Shown here piece by piece: positions 63,801 through 64,000 of a DNA stretch of 64,000 nucleotides. Numbering within the stretch: the stretch's first letter is position 1; each line of letters starts with the position of its first letter. The position numbers and the translations under genes are program-made. The notes beneath the pieces were generated by a model. That model was not told the origin of the DNA, made no database searches, and saw only the letters and a program-made list of their open reading frames with translations. Source of the DNA: Ignavibacteria bacterium (GTDB lineage: Bacteria; Bacteroidota; Ignavibacteria; Kapaibacteriales; UBA4661). The stretch is taken from positions 25,898-89,897 of the forward strand of contig JACVZY010000011.1 in assembly GCA_014654705.1 (NCBI GenBank). Reading direction: 5' to 3'.

Positions 63801-63964
63801 TTTGGAATTATTTAAACAAAGGAAGCGAGATTGAACGCTTTGAGAACGTTCCTGCTCGATTTGTACGTTTTGCATCATATTTAGGATCGCCTGTATTTAC
63901 TCCCGGAGGAGCGGGCTTAGTACGAGCAAGAGAAAACCCTCTAGGTATGCCAATTAAAAGTTAA
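60899..63964 (+). CDS. M1-family zinc metallopeptidase, exported
   Basis: 1021 residues from ATG 60899. Residues about 20-90 are translated from three copies of the palindromic repeat (GSTDIPVC, TDKNICATE, TDKNVCATE). The export signal (LRTAVCVTSGLVLTLLMLWGLALPISLHAQQ) begins at about residue 90, so the real start may be a later codon such as TTG 61166. The catalytic domain has HEATH (H481-H485) with the third zinc ligand E504 after 18 residues (DEGITDYLTD), and the gluzincin lead-in NDDDYTFKGTARVEFLNNTPDTLRQIFFHAHFNAF. It is closed by a long C-terminal beta-rich domain. It probably degrades peptides in the periplasm or outside the cell. It reads through to the end of the window. Confidence 0.85.
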   Translation: MRKIVLAAKSRVKKREYRSILGSTDIPVCALHARQRIIPSRNMLQDYTDKNICATEKRFVAGESSKHHIQESASNLTDKNVCATEKRFLLRTAVCVTSGLVLTLLMLWGLALPISLHAQQSSATPSNAILPSGFPADLEERLKQERLRDLVQTMNVTLNDDDYTFKGTARVEFLNNTPDTLRQIFFHAHFNAFQPNSLTHKRVAAIGPNRMKPETFANLKPNEYGKLDILSGTANGSAFTVERLGTIIRVDIAKPLLPQERITLDFTFEGQVPIQIRRSGRNNSQGVRYSMAQWFPKLCQYDQHGWQNNQFVLREFYGVWGKYDVKLTVPAKLVIGASGDLQNPLEVGHGYEFDRDTVKFPAPDAEKPQGMKTWHFVAFPVHDFAWVADADYIHRVVKMPASSPISPNLTFHILTKPKYEAVWKNAPEWLPRIFRFVGEKYYPYPYKQFTCAQAGDGGMEYPNLVMIRSGDYNGTLGTVAHEATHQWFYGLAANNESKHAWMDEGITDYLTDRIMAEEFEIDEQSRPTWLDKALVPRRKDALETNRSFLRVYALGYDEPLSIPQDRMNEDMTAVMVYRKASAMLRQFEYSFGKDKVDELLRTYQQRWRFRHPYPPDFEKIGSEVFGQRMDEVFDTFIRGTELPDYTLQSLRSEPTAGGKFKNTLQIAKRERAHVPLRLFATDVSGAVQALSIPSDMLNAPNRDTSRLAPWFWVAPDYTAEFITDRPLREVRLDTAGNLLRHDLTKNTIQAGGLFPAMPEVKVGFMTRFDEAAPLDYYGVSVRPSVWYDPLGGLQLGVRADAFGGYNNPKLTAGAYYNLGNKRFDWQVGFNHWIGSGDNRSTLVSSLFSMDGASGLTVRWLLDKQPVRFARNEGFAITKLYAEFYLFDSSYASSQFVPSNNAWRIGGLGESRWKTGYFQVELFFSDNGNFPLRLEWSDKLYESAVFDIQGRLFGFWEIAYGLSLDNPAIWNYLNKGSEIERFENVPARFVRFASYLGSPVFTPGGAGLVRARENPLGMPIKS
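60962..61150. repeat. Palindromic repeat triplet (locus 3)
   Basis: One forward unit (60962-60986, with C instead of T in the loop) and two inverted units (61039-61063, one change; 61126-61150, exact). All lie within the 5' end of the M1 peptidase frame and the mltG upstream region. The last is preceded by GCGCTTCAAACCT, matching locus 1. Confidence 0.9.
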
Positions 63965-64000
63965 AAATCAGAGCAATCAAAGCGGCAGCCAGTCTGCCGA

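Overview
The window looks like chromosome from a Gram-negative member of the Bacteroidota/Chlorobiota (FCB) group, most like the poorly cultured Ignavibacteria/Kapabacteria side. Evidence: four very large exported proteins end in type IX secretion (T9SS) type A sorting domains; several genes are preceded by a Bacteroidota-type promoter (-33 TTTG, about 19-20 nt, -7 TAnnTTTG); there are glycosyltransferase-9, Wza-like, OmpA-like and MltG envelope proteins. No phage, integrase, IS transposase, CRISPR array or rRNA was seen. The lineage is inferred, not tested by a search.

Layout. 1-775: start of a BNR/sortilin-type beta-propeller protein running off the left edge. 1000-4284: a same-strand cluster of SiaB-like kinase, stand-alone dsRNA-binding-domain protein, SiaC-like phosphoprotein, complete class III adenylate cyclase and PepSY membrane protein; this is the best candidate for an undescribed signalling module. 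4347-4420: tRNA-Pro(GGG) and a bidirectional terminator. 4579-15430: two tandem giant VWA / WD40-like / choice-of-anchor-D T9SS proteins sharing a near-identical 3' tract. 15668-19596: rho and an ABC transporter. 20296-29970: mostly housekeeping genes (GT9, ruvA, ccmB, meaB, folD) with an IgGFc-binding-like/beta-barrel fusion and a phosphodiester glycosidase. 30969-41510: threonine ammonia-lyase with a Lys-rich tail, an HBM-type chemoreceptor, GT9, rpsF-rplI (no rpsR between them), a TPR histidine kinase, an SDR and a class V aminotransferase. 41797-45066: DUF445 and SLBB export proteins. 45248-58232: two copies of a two-gene unit (T9SS cargo plus beta-barrel/OmpA/OmpA protein, each overlapping by ATGA), with a lone barrel protein, ribH and a collagen-like lipoprotein between or beside them. 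58703-63964: DUF4406-like plus NudK, mltG, and an M1 metallopeptidase.

Themes. (1) Secreted cell-surface proteins dominate, and one beta-barrel type recurs alone, fused to OmpA domains, or fused to an IgGFc-like domain. (2) A dispersed palindromic element with core ACAGACAAGAATGTCTGT occurs seven times at three loci. It reads through as open frame and lengthens the N-termini of an OmpA-like protein and the M1 peptidase, much as Rickettsia palindromic elements do. (3) Three unrelated proteins carry Lys/Ser/Thr/Ala-rich low-complexity N-terminal tails.
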